Positions 22,024-31,512 of a stretch of 64,000 bases of DNA are shown in pieces. Numbering within the stretch: position 1 is the stretch's first letter; the number at the start of each line of letters is the position of its first letter. The notes under the pieces are model-generated. The model worked only from the letters and a program-made list of their open reading frames with translations, was not told the origin of the DNA and searched no databases. Origin of the DNA: Ophiobolus disseminans (Eukaryota; Ascomycota; Dothideomycetes; Pleosporales; Phaeosphaeriaceae); NCBI GenBank assembly GCA_010093685.1, contig MU006225.1, forward strand, positions 440,507 through 504,506, given 5' to 3'. The position numbers and the translations under genes are program-made.

Positions 22024-25000
22024 ATGTCTCCCCCCAGATCCCCCCGGCCGTCCACCGAGAGCCTCGACCTGCTTTCACCGACACCACCCCCGAGCCAGTA
22101 CCCCTTCCCTGCCCAGAATGACTGGGGCAACCGGCCCAACTCCACCGGCGGCCGCTTCCCGCCCCGTCGCGGGTCCACGGCGGGCTCCATGCACTCGGTC
22201 GGCGGGACGCTGGACAGCGGGTTCAAGAACAGCATGGGCGCGGTGAGGGAGCAGCACCAGAACGCCATATCCACCCTGCTGCAGCCGCCCATTGTGCGGA
22301 CGGGCATGCTCCCACACACGATAGCCCAGGCCTCGGCAGGACACAAGCCGCCCTCGACCAAGGACATCCCGCCCGTCACGCTCACCAACATCGCCCACGT
22401 CGAGCCCTCGGCCTTCAACCCGTACCTGTCGCAGGTCGGGAACCTGTACGAGGCCTTTCAGCGCGCAAAGGCAGAGGCCGAGGCCGAGCTGGCGCAGTCG
22501 GACCGGCGAGAGTCCAAGAAGAGCGAGCGCAACGACAGCCTGGAGCGCAACCTACACGCGTCATCTCCTCTGGCCACGCCGCAACTGGCAGGCGCCGCCT
22601 TCCCCCCCACCAGCTCGCCCAAGCCGAAGCGGCGCACGAGCGGCTCCAAGCGCGCAGCACCCGCCGCCACCCCGCTCTCCACCATCCCCGCAGTCTACTT
22701 CGACGACAACTTCCACCTCGAGAACCCGCGAACATTCGACATCGTCAGCGAGCGCTCCGAAGTCGTGCGACCCGTACGGACCAAGAGCGATGACGTCGAC
22801 TTCACAAACGGCTCGCTGGACGCGCCCCAGCCGACGGGGAGGAAGGCGCTGGCCACGAATGCCATACTGCAGGAGAAGCTCTCGTGGTACATGGACACGG
22901 TCGAGGTCCACCTCATATCCGCCATATCCTCGGCCTCGACCTCGTTCTTTGCAGCCCTAGGCTCTCTGCGGGAGCTGCAGTCGGAGGCTTCAGAGTCGGT
23001 TGCACGGATAAAGGGCCTGCGGAAAGACCTCCAAAGGCTGGACGAGCAGATGGCAATCGGAGGCCTGAAGGTGGTCGAAATGAAGAGACGGCGGGAGAAC
23101 CTGCGCAAGTTGACCGATTCCGTCGACCAACTGCAGGCCGTCCTTGTTGCACTGTCGCACTGCGATGACATCGTCAACAAGGGCGAGCTTGAGACGGCCA
23201 TGACTCGCCTGGACGTCGTTGAGCGGCTCATCACGGGTGCCCTGGACACGTCCGACTCCACAGCCTCGTCCTGGATAGGTGCGCGCCTGCCTGCCGACAT
23301 CATTGATCTCCGCGGGCTACGAGCCATGGACGGCGTCTTCAATGGCATCCACGAGCTGAAGTTTCGCGTAGGCCGAGGCTTCGAAGCACGATTCGTCGAG
23401 ACGCTGCTCAGAGACCTTCGGGACCACGTCAGGAGCGTTCCAAGCCACGTCACGCTCGAGAGATGGGTGGCTGCATCACAGAAAGCGCGCGGCAACCACC
23501 AAAGAGCAAAGTCAACTCTGCCAACCTTCTTGAGCACCGGCGAGAAGCTTCGTTCAGAACTGCGGGCCAGTCTGTTCGGATTGAGCGGCGCTCGATTCAC
23601 AAACCAGGCCAGTGCCACCTTCCGCGAAGCTATAATGCGTGAAATGAAGGGAATCATCCGCAAGTATCTTCCAAGTTCGTCCGACGATGACACAGAGTCT
23701 ATGACCTCTGTTTCAACACGAGGAGGGCGAGGCCCCAGTCAACAAGACAAGAACTCGATATTGGCGCGAAATCTGCGCGCAATGGACCCTGCTGATGCAG
23801 AGGAATTCTTCACAAACATTTTTACAGACGTTGGAGAAGTCCTCCGAAGACTCAGCACGCAGGTCAAGGTCTTGCTCGACGTCACAAGTGGCGTCACCAC
23901 GCCACCGGCATCCGCAGGTGGGCTACGCTCTCCTCCAAGAAGTCCGTACATGCACAATAACATAGATGGCTACATTGGAAACGGAACACCTCAGCCGGCA
24001 TCCAACGACTTGCAGATGGAGCTAATGCAAGCTCTCGACATGTCCAGTCTTCTTGGGCAGGCTGTCGATGCAGCGCAAACACAAATCACCAAGCTGTTGA
24101 AGGTGCGCTCTGAAGCTACAGCGAACCTGCCTTTGGAGCGCTTTCTACGCTACTTCACTCTATGTCGACTTTTTGCCGATGAATGTGAAGCAGTGTCTGG
24201 CCGCTCCGGGGCAGCTTTGAAGAGTATTGTAAATAACCACATCACGGACTTTGTTTCGAGGTTTGGTGACTTTGAGAAGCAAGAGCTTGCGCGGGCAATG
24301 GATTCAGACCGTTGGGAACCAAAGGACTTCGACGCAGAAGACACACAGGTGCTCGCACGGATACTGAGGGGCATGGAAAGCGATCCCCCAAGCTGGTCGG
24401 AAACCAGTGACGTTCTACGTGAAGTTGACGAGCCTACTACTAATGGTAACACAAACGGCACTTCTGACGAGAAACCGAAAGAAAAGGGCAAGAACATTAT
24501 ACCCGCCATTGTCGATGAGGAGAAGTATACCATTTCAAATTCATCGACCGTCGTACTCCGTGGCATCGAACGCTTCGAGGTCCTCCTCTCTGCTATACCC
24601 AGCATGACCTCTGAAGTATCCTCGTCACTCTGCGAATACATCAAGCTCTTTAACTCGCGGTTGTGCCAGCTCATTCTTGGAGCTGGCGCGATGCAATCTG
24701 CGGGCCTGAAAAACATCAACACGAAGCATCTTGCCATTGCCTCCCAAACACTGTCCTTCATCATTGCCATACTTCCATATATCCGCGAATGCGCACGGCG
24801 ACGTATTGCCAATGCTTCCAACAAGTCTGCAATCGGCGAGTTCGACAACGTCAAGCGCTTGCTCCAGGACCAACAAGTCTCCATCCACGACAAGCTCACG
24901 GACATTCTATCTGGTCGCGCAACCGTACATATGCGCAGCCTTAAGAAGGTTGAGTGGGACACTGAAGCCGAGGTCAACAAGGACGTCAGTAGCAGCATGG

Positions 25001-25421
25001 AGAGCTTAACAAAGGACACGGTCACCATGCACAAGGTCATTAACAAGTATCTGAGCGACATACAGGTCAGGATGATCATGGCGCCGGTCTTTGAGAGCTA
25101 TCGTGAGCAGGTCGGTAAAGTCATAAAGGATGCGGTGGTGAAGACGCCGGGTGGTAAAGCAAGGTATGTTCATGTAAACTCTCGCTGCAGAATCGCAAGA
25201 CTAATGACGACAGACTTCTCCGCGAAGCCAAGCTCTTTGATGCCAAACTTGGGCCTATCGACGGCGCTGGCAACGTCGGTGCATACCTGATCGGCCAGGT
25301 AGTGGCAAAACAAGTCGCACTACCAGCGGCGCCAAAGCCTGATCCAGACCCTGCGCAGAGCGAAGAGAAAGCAGACGCAGCAACGGAAGAGTCGGAGAAA
25401 TCTAAAGCGGATGCAACATGA
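22024..25421 (+). CDS. VPS54: Vps54, subunit of the GARP tethering complex
   Basis: Two exons, 22024-25163 and 25214-25421, give 1115 residues; the 50-nt intron has a GTATGT donor and CTAATGAC before CAG, and joins KAR to LLREAKLFDAKLG in phase. The N-terminal ~230 residues are disordered. The Vps54 N-terminal region follows: FHLENPRTFDIVSE, LQEKLSWYMDTVEVHLI, then a coiled-coil stretch (SLRELQSEASESVARIKGLR, KDLQRLDEQMAIGGLKVVEM). The central and C-terminal parts match the Vps54 layout (ANLPLERFLRYFTLCRLFAD, SSLCEYIKLFNSRLCQLILG, QTLSFIIAILPYIRE). Vps54 joins Vps51-53 in GARP, which tethers endosome-derived vesicles at the trans-Golgi. Length is in the normal range. The Pro-rich N-terminal leader is the only unusual part. 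Confidence 0.92.
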
Positions 25422-25765
25422 AGCAGCTTGCCATGACAGCGTTTCTTAGATACCCATGACACTGCTGGGCCGCAGGCACACATCGTCCCTCAGTCCAGCA
25501 CCTGCTGGACTCCCGCATAACCCTCGCCACGCTCATGCGCAGCTGTGTGCGACGACCCTAACCGCAAAATCGCGACGAAGGATGTTTTGGAGAGCCTCAA
25601 CATCCGCCTTCACTCATCTATGTGTACATGTACCAAACTATCATCAAGCAAGGCGTTGTGGAGCATTAGAATCGGTAGAACGTGGTCAACAACGGGACTT
25701 TGAAATAGCGCTCTGTCCTTCAAAATTCAACTTGCTGATACGAAACATGCTCTCGTTCCTACTCC
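25422..25765. other. Intergenic region between convergent genes
   Basis: The 344-bp space between the stops of VPS54 (+) and the acidic small protein (-) shows no gene or repeat that I can support. Confidence 0.5.
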
Positions 25766-26131
25766 CTACTCGTAGTCGTCGGTGTGCCACCTCCTCAATA
25801 ATCGCTCATGCGCTTTAATCGCGCCCTCGTTGCGCGGTAGGGCGTCGTTCGTCTCGTTTACGTCCATCATGCGAGAGATTGTGACGTCGACTTCGTTTTC
25901 AATTCGCTGTGTCTGCGCTGCTTTTGCTGCGTCCTTGTTTTCCGCTCCTACTTCGAAATTCTCTCCTTGCATGACTTCCGTTTCAACTTCTGCTTCGGCG
26001 CTTGCTTCCACGCGGTCGAGTTCGGCGTGCTCTTCCTTTGCATCTGCGGAGCGCAGGACTCCCTGGTCGATTTGTGTGGAGCGTGATGAGTAGTCGTGGA
26101 TGCGGGCGCTGAGGCCGGTTTGGGAGTTCAT
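25766..26131 (-). CDS. Small acidic hypothetical protein
   Basis: The frame from the ATG at 26131 gives 121 residues. The composition is acidic and charged, with helix-forming stretches (EEHAELDRVEASAEAEVETE, EVDVTISRMMDVNE) and an ending KAHERLLRRWHTDDYE that looks conserved-motif-like. No signal peptide, membrane segment or known domain is visible. It points away from the orphan gene pair that follows. Its reality rests on composition and a clean start and stop, so confidence is moderate. Confidence 0.55.
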   Translation of the reverse strand: MNSQTGLSARIHDYSSRSTQIDQGVLRSADAKEEHAELDRVEASAEAEVETEVMQGENFEVGAENKDAAKAAQTQRIENEVDVTISRMMDVNETNDALPRNEGAIKAHERLLRRWHTDDYE

Positions 26132-26506
26132 GGTTTTTGGGGTTGGGGTTGATGGGTAGTGTGAAACGTGGAAATGCGGAGGTATTTGATTGTTGTTACA
26201 GGATTGCTGAAGAAGAAGGTGGTAGGACTTGTAAAAGATATAGTCTTGTGTATGCTGCTGTCACAGTTAGAATTCGTGGACTATGATGTGTTCGCCCTGG
26301 TTATGCGTTCGCCAGCGGTGAAGTGTGTGGTGACTGTGTTGGCAGTTCCTGCAAACTCCCATATTGAGTCAGTCACGGCGCACGAGTGAAGTATGAACGC
26401 AAACGATGTTCACTGTAACAAAACCCCATAAGTTCGTATCGCTCGATCCACGTAAAATACTCGACATACAACAACCACGCAAACTCTGAAAACAAACACT
26501 AAAACC
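26132..26506. promoter_or_regulatory. Divergent upstream region
   Basis: This 375-bp segment lies between the starts of the acidic small gene (-) and the first orphan paralog (+). It should hold both promoters. No defined element stands out. Confidence 0.4.
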
Positions 26507-26941
26507 ATGACCTCGGAACGAGACGGCGAATATATGCCCTGCGCATTCGTCCTCCTACTAGTAGAGCTTGCAAAAAATACCCGCTTCTCTCACACACTGC
26601 CTTACCTAAACACACTTCGCAAAACCTTGCACTCCCGCCTGCCCAGCCCGTCAGCACAACAAACCGGTGTCTCAACCTTCCTCGCCTCACATAACAACGA
26701 CACCAACGCAGCACATACCCGCATCCTCTCTACTATGCATCACCACAAAGACACAGCCCTAGCCAGTCTCCTCCACGATATGCGCGTCTTCTTCTCCAGC
26801 CTCACGAATCCTTCGCGCATGGGTGGGAAAGAGATTGAGGGACTGAGGGATGGGGCGAGGAGGGTGGAGATGTGTGTTAAAGGGTTGAGGGAGTGGGTGA
26901 GGATGATTAGAGATGTGGATGTGCAGGAGAAGAGGAAGTAG
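26507..26941 (+). CDS. Orphan small helical protein, first member of a tandem pair
   Basis: The uninterrupted frame codes for 144 residues. It begins with a short leader and GEY, followed by a hydrophobic helix (CAFVLLLVELA), then FSHTLPYLNTLRKTLHSRL, a polar middle, a second helix (LASLLHDMRVFFSSL) and a C-terminal helix (RRVEMCVKGLREWVRMI). Matching elements occur in the same order in the next gene (GEY, TLPYLxxL, CVEGLRVW), so the two are probably diverged tandem duplicates. No secretion signal or enzyme motif is present; the first hydrophobic stretch is too short to be sure of a membrane segment. Function unknown. Confidence 0.6.
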   Translation: MTSERDGEYMPCAFVLLLVELAKNTRFSHTLPYLNTLRKTLHSRLPSPSAQQTGVSTFLASHNNDTNAAHTRILSTMHHHKDTALASLLHDMRVFFSSLTNPSRMGGKEIEGLRDGARRVEMCVKGLREWVRMIRDVDVQEKRK

Positions 26942-27196
26942 AAGAAAGGACGGATAGGTAGAGAAAGTGGAGAGAGTGACGGTGTGGATGCTGGAAATAT
27001 TGTTGCAGCACTTCATGTATTCCTCCTTAACATGTACATCAATGATGCATACCTAAATATCTTGAATCCGCGCCAATATTGAACTTGACACCGTCACCAT
27101 GCCATCAAAAACTACACCATCACATATCTAACATACTTACACCTCATCCTACCTACCCCTCCCTCCCCCACAATCCTCCACTTACCACAGCCCAAA

Positions 27197-27744
27197 ATGC
27201 CATACACAACACTCGGCGAATACCAACCCGCCCTCCTCCTCACGCACATCATCAACACCATTTTAGCCAGTTCGCGCTACCAGCTCACCCTGCCTTACCT
27301 CCACAACTTAAAAACCCGCGTCGAAGACCGAGCTTTTACGCCACTAGAAAGCGTAACAGGCCCCACTGCGCAGCTTTACTCGACTCGTGTGGCGAACACG
27401 TCGGTCTCGCAACGCAGCGCGTTACCTCTACGCTCGGTTTGTACTGCAACACCGCCTTGGGCCGCACGCTGGGCGGCGTTTTTGTGTTGTTTGTGAAACT
27501 GTGTACGGCGCGGTGCAGTGAGTATGCGGAGGAAACGCATGAGGAAATACTTGCGTTGCTAAGGCATGCAAAGGATGTAGTGGCTGCGTTTCATCGCGGT
27601 GGGGAGGTGTGGATGTTAGAGGAGGAGGTGAGTGTGATGGAAAGGGAGGGGAGGGAGAAGGTGGTGGAGATGAGGATGCTAGTTGGGAGTATGGAGGTTT
27701 GTGTTGAGGGACTGAGGGTGTGGGGGGATTTGATTGGACAGTGA
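27197..27744 (+). CDS. Orphan small helical protein, second member of the tandem pair
   Basis: Two exons are proposed, 27197-27352 and 27418-27744 (about 160 residues). Exon 1 reads MPYTTLGEYQPALLLTHIIN and contains YQLTLPYLHNLKTRV. Exon 2 continues RVTSTLGLYCNTALGR, then EEILALLRHAKDVVAAFHRG and MEVCVEGLRVWGDLIGQ. The 65-nt intron (GTAACA...CGCAG) restores the frame; its branch site is weak, so a frame disruption is the alternative. The order of shared elements with the preceding gene (GEY, TLPYL, a central helix, CVxGLRxW) indicates a duplicated pair. Function unknown. Confidence 0.45.
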
Positions 27745-27968
27745 GGGTGCGTGAAGTAGTATAGTTGATTGAGATTGTTCGGTGTTGCTTTGATGAAATG
27801 CAGGTAATCAGCGCATGTGCTCTGCTTAACGCAGCCATGTGGACTTGTACAATCGCGTCAGCCGTAGCTCATCCCAATAAACTCCCCAACCCTAAACGCC
27901 ATGTCCACTCCCCTTGACACACAATTTCTCAACCTCCCCTCTTCCAAGTCCCACCACAATCCCCATCC

Positions 27969-28283
27969 TCACTTCTCCTCCCCTCCATCACCAATCTCCT
28001 TCTCCACCTCATCCCCTCTCACCTTCGAATCCCCCACCTCCTCCAAATTCAGCATCATAATCTGCATCAGACAACACTCAAGCGTCGCCTCCTTCCCACA
28101 ACCACTGCATTTCTCTCTATACCAGCACGGCTGGTGAAGCTCGTTTCCCTCTGAGCCCACAGTCTCGTTGATATGGCAGCATTTGGGCTCGGAGCAGCGC
28201 CAAATGAAGAGTAGGAAGAGGGGGTTGAAGCCGGATGGGAAGTCGGGGAGGGAGGGGACGGTAGTGTAGCGGCGTGGTTGCAT
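27969..28283 (-). CDS. Small cysteine-rich hypothetical protein
   Basis: The frame from the ATG at 28283 gives 104 residues. It carries eight Cys between about residues 30 and 71 (WRCSEPKCCHINE, CWYREKCSGCGKE, LECC), in CX4CC, CX5CX2C and CC patterns that could bind zinc. The tail is acidic and Lys-rich (EEVGDSKVRGDEVEKEIGDG). There is no signal peptide, so it is not an obvious secreted effector despite size and Cys content. It converges with the tandem orphan pair. Function unknown. Confidence 0.5.
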   Translation of the reverse strand: MQPRRYTTVPSLPDFPSGFNPLFLLFIWRCSEPKCCHINETVGSEGNELHQPCWYREKCSGCGKEATLECCLMQIMMLNLEEVGDSKVRGDEVEKEIGDGGEEK

Positions 28284-28885
28284 GGTGAGAGCTTGGTGGG
28301 TGGGTGCGTTTGGGGTTGGATTTGGGTGCTTTTAGCTTTTTTTTTCGCGTGTATTTTAGGCGCTTGCGGGAGTAGTTTGCTGTACGCTTTTAGTTTGAAT
28401 TAGCCTTTGTGCAGTGAATTAATGTCAGAGTAGCTGGCGTGACTGGCTGTGTTGTGGACGTAGTTTGCAAAGGTTGCTTGAGTGCGATATATGATGTAGG
28501 ATTAGGTAACCACGGAGCTATTGTGTGAAATGATGCTAAAATTGGTTAATTTCGCCGTTGTGACAATTTTGCTATTGTTACACAAGTCACAGTGAAAGTG
28601 AAATGACTACAATGGTTGAATAGTATGGTACTTAGCTGCGCAACAATGAAAGACATCACAATGGTGTGAAGGTAGGCTTGAAGTGATAGTGTATTGAAGT
28701 AGAACAAGGTATTGCAAGATAATGAAAGAGGTATCGATAATCAGACCATGTATACGCCAAAGCGCCCGGTTCATATACCAATCCAGTATATACCGAGTCA
28801 AACGCCGACACATCAACGCGACCAAAAAGAGATCCCCTCAAGGTATCCAGAAGACATACAACGCACCAAGGAAAGCAGTGCAACC
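28284..28885. other. AT-rich intergenic region
   Basis: About 600 bp upstream of the Cys-rich gene and downstream of the KEN-box gene. It includes a T-run near 28335 and AT-rich sequence, with no supported gene. Confidence 0.5.
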
Positions 28886-30089
28886 TCATGATGAGGCTGT
28901 GTCGGAAGCGGCCTCAACAGCCGGCGCAATATTCTCAGTGTCGACCACCTCCTTGACGATTTCTTCGACTACTTTCTCTGGCGACGGGAAAGAGAAGTCA
29001 CACTCTTTGGACAAGCTCGATGGCCTCTCAATACCAGCATCGACAGTGACATACGAGCTAGCATCACACCCTTCGGCATAAAAGTCCGAAGCAACAAGGT
29101 CTCCAAGTGGGCGTCGATCCTCTTCCATAGCATCTTGGACAAACTTCCGGAGACGCGGACGTTTGGCAGGCTCTTCGACCTTGGGTCCCTCAAGTGATTC
29201 CTCGGTGGGTAAATGGACGCGAGGCTGAGACAAGAGGAAATTTGGTGGAGGGATGTTCTCCTTGCCACGCTCTTGCTCGTCGTTGTGCTGCTTGGTAATA
29301 GCATCATCGTCTGAAGAGATGTCGAGGACTGAAGCGGAGTGCTCCATCAGATTGGCAGCTTCTTGCTCTGGTGTGTCTTCGTGGATCTCAAAGAACCAGC
29401 CCTTAGGCATAGAATCTTCCAGTGTGGAGGCAGCTGGGGCCTGAACCGGTGCTGTAGCGGGCTTAGAGGCGACCGAGGCCTTGGGGGTATAGCCAGAGAT
29501 AGTGCCACTGAGGGCGGCGTCGATGCTGAAGGGGAGCGAGGGGCTGCCCTGAGAGAATGAGGGCGGGTCGACACGGCGGAATGGTGAGGACGAGGCACGG
29601 CGCTTGGAGATGGCGGCGATGCGGTTGTGCTTGGGTGAGCCACGGCTCTTGTTGATTGGTGTCGATTTTGCAGTGCTTGAAGGGGTGAGGATCTTGCGTG
29701 TAGATATGACGGAAGGCGTAGCGTTGAGCGAGACGCTCTTGACTGGGGTGGAGACGAGGTTGAACTTGGAGGGCTTGACAAAGTCGAAGTCGAGAGTGGA
29801 GCTGGTCTTGGACTTCTTGGTGGGCGAGGCAAAAACGGAGGGGTCCATGTTCTCCGAGTCGACATCCTCGAAGATTTCTGGAGCGCGCTGGCGCTTGCCG
29901 GTGGAGGGTGTCGTTGTGGGCTTCATGGGGGAGGCGAAGGAGGAGATGATAGCTGTATGACGCGTTTAGGTCAGATGCACTGAACTACTGGCATGTTTTC
30001 TTACCATTTTGCCTGTTTTTTGCACTTTGCAGAGTTTGGAGACGGGAGTCACCAATCTCGCCAAAAACCTGGCGGGTAACGGAGGCCAT
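28886..30089 (-). CDS. Conserved-looking disordered nuclear protein with KEN box
   Basis: Two exons, 30089-30005 and 29952-28886, give 383 residues; the 52-nt intron (GTAAGA...CATACAG) joins NRQN to AIISSFASPM in phase. The N-terminus reads MASVTRQVFGEIGDSRLQTL. The protein is largely disordered, Ser/Pro-rich, with many TP/SP sites (possible CDK sites), basic patches (KRRASSSPFRR), a hydrophobic motif KGWFFEIHEDTPEQEAA at ~212-228, an acidic LDISSDDD, a KEN box (GKENIPPP, ~258-265) and RRPLGDLVASDFY (RxxL, ~308-320). KEN and RxxL motifs are APC/C degrons, which suggests cell-cycle-controlled turnover; that is inference. I do not recognise the family. Confidence 0.8.
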
Positions 30090-31512
30090 CGTAACGAGTG
30101 TCGGAGTTGGAGAAATGGGTCGAGATGGAAAGAAGACGGTTTTCGGGCAATTAGGAGATCAATTGCTCCAAGCGAAGTCGAAATGCGTGTTGGGCTGGAG
30201 TGGTGGTTATGGTGGTGGTTGTGGAAGAAGAGACGTCGTTCGACCGTGACGGCGAGAGCGGGGAACGTCGAGCTGTTTCAACACGCGCGCAGCAACTCAC
30301 GATCACAACAAAAACAACAATAACAAAAAGCTCGATTGCTCAAGAATAGTATCACCACAAGATGTCGACGTCGAAGAAATAAAAGTAATCCACACACTGC
30401 GAGCTGAAAGAAGGGAAGAATGGGCGGGAGCCACGGGTGGTAATAGGTACTCTACGCGTTCCCGCCTAGCGTTGTCACGTCTTCGCGTCCGCATTTCACG
30501 CCCGCGCGCCCGTCAGGGATGGAACTCGCCTCGACCCTGTTTTGTGCCCGCAGCTGCCCGTCAATGCGCCGCCAGCATTGGCCACGAGCGCCCGGCGTCC
30601 AGAATTGATCCGCGTTACAGACGCGATCGGGGAGCGTGAATTTTCCATGAACGCGGGTTTGCAGCCCACCCTGGTACTTGCAGATGCTGAGTGTCGGCGC
30701 TCTGTGAGGCTGTGAGAGGCTCCATTGCGGCAAAGCTATCACGTTGAGGTCATAACCAGTGCATGGAGAGGCTGGGCTGTGGGTTTGGTGGTTTGGATCT
30801 GCTGGTCGAGTCCTACCAGCAGCCTGCCGCACGTTTCACCGCGAGAATCTGCATGCAGCCTCCCTCCTGTGCCCCTTCAGGCGGTATGCACGCGAGTTTG
30901 CACGCGTGCGTGGAAAGGCTGGACATTTGTTGGTCATCTCATGTCACCATTGTTCCTGCATTGGACTTTGTTCCGCCTTCCAAGCTCCGTAACTGAGGTT
31001 TGGTTTTCGTTTGCCAGCGGTTGCAGGTTCGACCTCGTTGTCTCGATATTGTTCGTACGCTAAGATTCTCGTTGTATATCAAGCCGTCTAGGCGAATACC
31101 ATCAGGGCGTTTTGTTTGCTTGAGTTAATTTGCAGCGGTGATGCCAATCCATTTGCATTAATCGTGGCATTCGGTGCTGTCGCTGCGGATTAGAGACAAG
31201 TCTGGTACGGATACCCACCTACGTAGGTCCCAAAATCATTAACTTGGTTTGCGTTCCTGCATTAACTCGAAATGTCATTCACATGCACATGATCGTCGTT
31301 AGTACGTCAATAGTACCAATAGTTCCGAGCATGCGATCCAACTACCAGTAGGCCAGGTACTGCACTCACTGTATATCAGAGTGTGAGGTTATTTTTACGT
31401 GCGCCGAGAAGCATATCTGCTTACTTACATCCCACTACCAATTCCCTTCTCCATCACGAACCGCTAAAACAACCCCTCAGCTAGTCTGGGTGCTCGAAAA
31501 TCGCTAGATCCT
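30090..31512. other. Intergenic region of about 1.4 kb
   Basis: This lies between the start of the KEN-box gene and the stop of the Trp-Gly-rich gene, both on the minus strand. It should contain the KEN-box promoter. Short open frames near 30.7-31.0 kb overlap on the plus strand and lack domain-like sequence. Confidence 0.5.

Noticed and set aside
22695..25079. Long minus-strand open frames inside VPS54
   Set aside because: Ser/Arg-rich antisense translations of a well-supported gene.
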